The notes under the pieces were generated by a model. The model was not told the origin of the DNA. It saw only the letters and a list, made by a program, of their open reading frames with translations, and did no database searches. A stretch of DNA of 64,000 nucleotides from the NCBI GenBank assembly GCA_002633005.1, contig NMRA01000051.1:126001-190000 (forward strand), given 5' to 3'. This stretch comes from Phoronis australis (taxonomy: Eukaryota > Phoronida > Phoronidae). Each line of letters starts with the position of its first letter. The stretch's first letter is position 1. A program made the position numbers and the translations under genes. Below, one piece after another: positions 60,346-64,000 of this stretch.

Positions 60346-61354
60346 CCGATTCTTCAATCGACTGTCGTTCTTTCACGAGGTTGCATACATGTCGTACAAA
60401 TTATCTCGTTTGGTTTTACTTCATTATAAGGTTTTCACATTTTAATGCCAGCAAACTGAATTTCAGAACAAATTTTGCTGTCATCTCCCGAGAGATGTCG
60501 TAAAACTTTAGGAAATGGCGTGTGTCACGAACGTACTGTTTTCAAAGTGACGACCATAGACATCACATGTCTATGACGACGACATACTTTCCTTTGTTAC
60601 AAAAGGCAGAGAATGACCCAAGAAAATGACGTTTGTTAGATTATTCTGTAATGGGCAAGGTGAGTGTTGGTTGACTCCCAGGTTTTGCATACACCCCCTG
60701 CCGATCTATAACTCTCACATGTTGATATTAGTTTCACGGCGAGGTAGTGAGCAGAAATACCCGGGCTGTGTGGAATTTCGAGGACTGTCAGAGGTCAACA
60801 CATTGGTACCTGACTGTACTTTGACAATAGTCTTCTTAAAACTTTGCTGGGCTATGCAAGACGATCCGTCAGCCAAAACAGTAGCGAGCCAGCTTGCTGT
60901 ATGAAGACTATCGTTAAAATACAGCTAGGCACCACTATCTGTAAGTCTTTTACGCAGCCAGGGTAGTTCTGCTCATCATCTTGCCGTGAAACTTGATCAA
61001 TATGTAAAGCTAAAGACTTTATGGGGTGCATGCAAAACCTGGGAATCCGTTTAAATGAAGAACAATCTAACAAACGTCATTTTCTTGCGTAATCCTCCGC
61101 CTTTTCTAACAAAGAAACGTTATTCGTAGTTTCGAAAACAGTTCGCTTGTGACACGCTCACGGGCCATTTCCTAAATTTTTGTAATATCTCTCGGGAGAT
61201 GATGACAGCTTGGCTGCAACAAAATTTCTTCAGACATTCATTTTGCTGGTATCAAAATTCTAAAAACTTATTAGGAAGTAAAACCAGTTCTGATAATTTG
61301 TTGTGACGTGTACGCAACCTCGTGAAAGAACAACAGTTGATTGAAGAATCGGCG
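60346..61354. repeat. ~1-kb near-perfect inverted repeat (giant foldback)
   Basis: Left arm 60346-60836 and right arm 60903-61354 are reverse complements with scattered differences and small indels. Paired landmarks are GATTCTTCAATCGACTGT with its reverse near 61340, AGGAAATGGC, GAAAATGACGTTTGTTAGAT, CCCAGGTTTTGCAT, GTTTCACGGC and CAATAGTCTTC. The loop is about 66 bp. Small overlapping frames in it have no domain. It lies downstream of the kinesin-like exon, presumably in its intron. Confidence 0.85.
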
Positions 61355-61756
61355 AAAAAGCCTTTTCACCTATAAGTCTTATTGCTGCACCAAATAGACT
61401 CTATACATGTATGATCAATCTAGCTAAAAATTGCGACAATTTATTTTGCTAATAAAGATAACAAGGACAACCATTTCAATTTATATGTGTTTTCAATGTT
61501 TTTATTTACGAGAAATTCCATTTGTGACGGACGTACAATCAGAGAACATTTTGATCAGGTTCTCCGAAGGTTTGGTAGTTGTGTATTTTAATGATCAGTC
61601 AGAACATAAATGTGGCCTTCGGTGACAAGATATAGTAACAGAATAATTCTATAAAGGTAAGCCTTTATTTCAGCAAAGAATTTTCAACAATCTGTAGTAT
61701 TTTCAATTCTGTATAATGCAAAATGTGCCAAAACGTCCGATAATTAGGTCACTTGA

Positions 61757-61800
61757 CTGTAGACAATGACCACCGTCACTAGCTGGCTCAGTACAGTGAA
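61757..61800 (+). repeat. fragment of the hairpin repeat family
   Basis: CTGTAGACAATGACCACCGTC then ACTAGCTGGCTCAGTACAG resembles the start of copies A and B, with one hairpin arm partly lost. Confidence 0.5.
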
Positions 61801-64000
61801 CAAAAGAATACATATCCTCAACAAATTCACATTTTAGGCCTACCAATGCTGTACACAGGCAAAAATCTTCGTTCAAAAATAGGAGTGACGGCTTATTTGT
61901 ACTTGTATTCTAGGATTTGACATGGTAAAACATGATGACCAAAAAACCCTTGGAACTCCATTTAGCACTCATGAGTACAAGTGTTTGAATTCACCGCTTG
62001 AATTTGTACTTTATCCACTCGTATTTCCGAGCGTTATACACGATAATTTAAGTTAGGCCACGGGTGTTGCCAGTGGTCCCCGGGGACATCGCATTGTTAG
62101 CGTCTTTTGCAGTGCATTATAAATCGAGACATTGTTTAAATAGACACCAAGCCTAAAGTCAGTCACAGTCTTTTATACTTCGCTGCTACAAATTTGGTAG
62201 TTGAGAAGAAGCATTTTTTGCAGTTCACTGCCGAAGTAAAAGGTGCTGTGCACGTGACTAAGTGGATGACATATTTTTTTCCATTTATGGAACACGGGGC
62301 TATAGGAGCAAACTCGAATCGTTCAATGATTTCCGCACAAAGTTGAAGTCATAGTATTATGATGTCTATGGTTGAAGTATTTTGCTTTTTTGTTCTGAGA
62401 ATGCAATGTTAGTCATTGAATCCGTACTCAAAGTTAGACACATTTTTCTTGTGAAGTTTGCACCCTATCTGCTCGTGCGTCAATGTACGTCATTCGGCGG
62501 GGGAAATTTTTTTGACAAGCTTTTATTCATTCGTTCAAGTTACAACGAAACATCGCGAACAAAAATGAAGGAAGTTTGCACTTAGTTTTATCTGGTTTGC
62601 TTGTTCAACGACATTGATGACACTTGTATGGCAGGTCAGTTGTAGAATTTGGAGGGTATTTTTTCAACGGCATGTATTTTATCAGTAGTATTTCAAGTTG
62701 GCTATTCTGTGGAATACACTAGAGAGTGCCTATTCTACTTCCGCGTCAGCAACTAGCCCTAGGGCTACGGCAAATCCTTTAAACTTTGGATCTGTGTACT
62801 TCAGTTTCAAAGGTTAAGGGTCTTTAACAAGGGACCGCTTCTCCAAACTAAGTCAGTACTTGCATCATTATGACTCCAGCAAGCAGCGGTGAACCAGCCT
62901 GCATGCAGTGATGCCATCTATGATCCCTTGCTCAAGGTGAGACAAGTGCTCGACATTCTTGAGTCCAAGCTAAGTGATATATGCAAACTTGGCTGCCAGT
63001 TGTCAACACATGGGGACATGGTTGGATTCAAGGAGAGGTTACACTTTACACTTCTGTCTTTACATGTCTGCAAAACTCACTAAATGGAACATAAAGGTGT
63101 GGTAAATATGTGAGGCCAAAACAGGCTGTTGTTGCAGCCTCAACATCTATACTGGGGGAGGTGTCATCGTGAGCTTGGATAAGGTGTTGTCAGGGTTTGG
63201 TTGTCACCGTACCACAATAGATTTCACCGATAGGTTTTTGCACAGTCTGTTGTGCTTGTGAAACATGTGGAGTTGGTGAACACAAACATGTGCAGCTCTA
63301 TTGTGCAAAACAGGAAGGTATTGCCAAAGGCTACTGATGAGTCAGCGCAAATCACCATCTGGACGCTTAGATGTGTGCATTTTCCAAAATTTCACTCTGC
63401 TAAGTTAACTGTTTTCCAGCTTTCAATATCAGAGCTCTTTAACTTAATTTTTGAACTGAAAATTATCCAGATAAACATTCATTTGCCTCAGAAAATGAGA
63501 TTTCCCTTCAATTTAATACTAAAATGTAGTTCCATGTTCTACAAGCAAGTGCGATCCGGCATCCCTGCAGTTCTGTCATCACCTGTTATCACCATCATAC
63601 TCATCTCATCTTCATCATCATCATCACGCCTGTTATTCAGTGGAGAAAAATAGTTCTTAAAACCTGTGACCCTTGTAAGTGACCATTACTGTATTTGATG
63701 CCAACATGACTGACGTTTCTTGATGAAGTTCTATGTCATGCCCTGTACAGATTGTTGATGGTGAACTCAGCGCAGTTGGTTGTCATGTTTAAAGTCGGCC
63801 AATCTTAATCTCATGTGAATGTAAGAATGAAAAGTCATGTAACTTTTCGACTGACATGATGCACAACATTTCGGCTGACAATGTGACTGTTGTCAATTGA
63901 GCTTTACTCTTTCAGTCAGTGTTTTGAGACTTTCAAGAAAAATGTCAGTTGCAGTTCAAAATCTCCATTAATATCAAACCAAAGGTTTTAACCCTGAAAT
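61801..64000. other. presumed intron, one unexplained small frame
   Basis: A plus-strand frame at 62889-63083 (AIYDPLLKVRQVLDILESKL then SDICKLGCQLSTHGDMVGF) has plausible amphipathic helix composition, but I recognise no family and see no convincing flanking splice sites. A CATCATCATC-rich stretch lies at about 63570-63630. Nothing else was recognised. Confidence 0.3.

Noticed and set aside
62889-63083. Second exon of the kinesin-like gene
   Set aside because: The frame does not continue the kinesin-13 N-terminal pattern after the split Gly codon and lacks clear splice borders. It is kept only as an unexplained frame.
1-64000. CRISPR arrays, operons or bacterial gene clusters
   Set aside because: The tandem repeats seen are contiguous minisatellites without unique spacers, and genes are intron-split. 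The window is eukaryotic.

Overview
The window is from an animal nuclear genome. Genes are split by GT-AG introns, intergenic DNA is AT-rich, and intact and decayed transposons, foldback elements, MITEs and microsatellites are dense. The genes recognised are ordinary metazoan ones. The mix of THAP-type elements, Penelope-like GIY-YIG fragments and GGCGGAT-ended MITEs fits a marine invertebrate, possibly a deuterostome such as a hemichordate or cephalochordate. The species cannot be fixed from the sequence.

Layout. 1-7 kb is non-coding with short repeats. 7.2-9.5 kb (+) is a two-exon carotenoid oxygenase (RPE65/BCO family) gene. 10-26 kb is a transposon thicket holding a 4.66 kb THAP-domain element, two foldback elements with internal inverted minisatellites, and several MITEs. 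26.5-34.5 kb (+) is a second, paralogous carotenoid oxygenase. Its first exon lies in a 592-bp tandem duplication joined at a single N, and its 6-kb intron is packed with mobile elements, including a solo LTR. 34.7-37.2 kb is a two-copy 1.18-kb tandem repeat carrying perfect DR1 nuclear-receptor motifs. 37-41 kb holds tiny MITE pairs, a TG microsatellite and diverged repeats. 41.9-59.1 kb (-) is a complete DNA ligase IV gene, which I reconstructed as 16 coding exons totalling 917 codons plus stop, with every splice phase consistent. From 59.55 kb (+) a divergent gene starts; its first exon resembles the N-terminus of kinesin-13 (KIF2 family). About 470 bp with an NRF1-like site separates the two starts. 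The rest is presumed intron of that gene and includes a roughly 1-kb near-perfect inverted repeat.

Function. The two carotenoid oxygenases keep all four iron-binding histidines. Unusually, both begin with a hydrophobic signal-peptide-like segment and lack the PDPCK motif, which suggests a pair that enters the secretory pathway. DNA ligase IV is the non-homologous end-joining ligase, and its catalytic motifs, XRCC4-binding region and both BRCT regions are visible. I did not find a new multi-gene system. The most interesting signals are the predicted secretory carotenoid oxygenases, the DR1-bearing repeat beside one of them, the intron-rich LIG4 with a shared promoter, and several unusual foldback and mobile elements.
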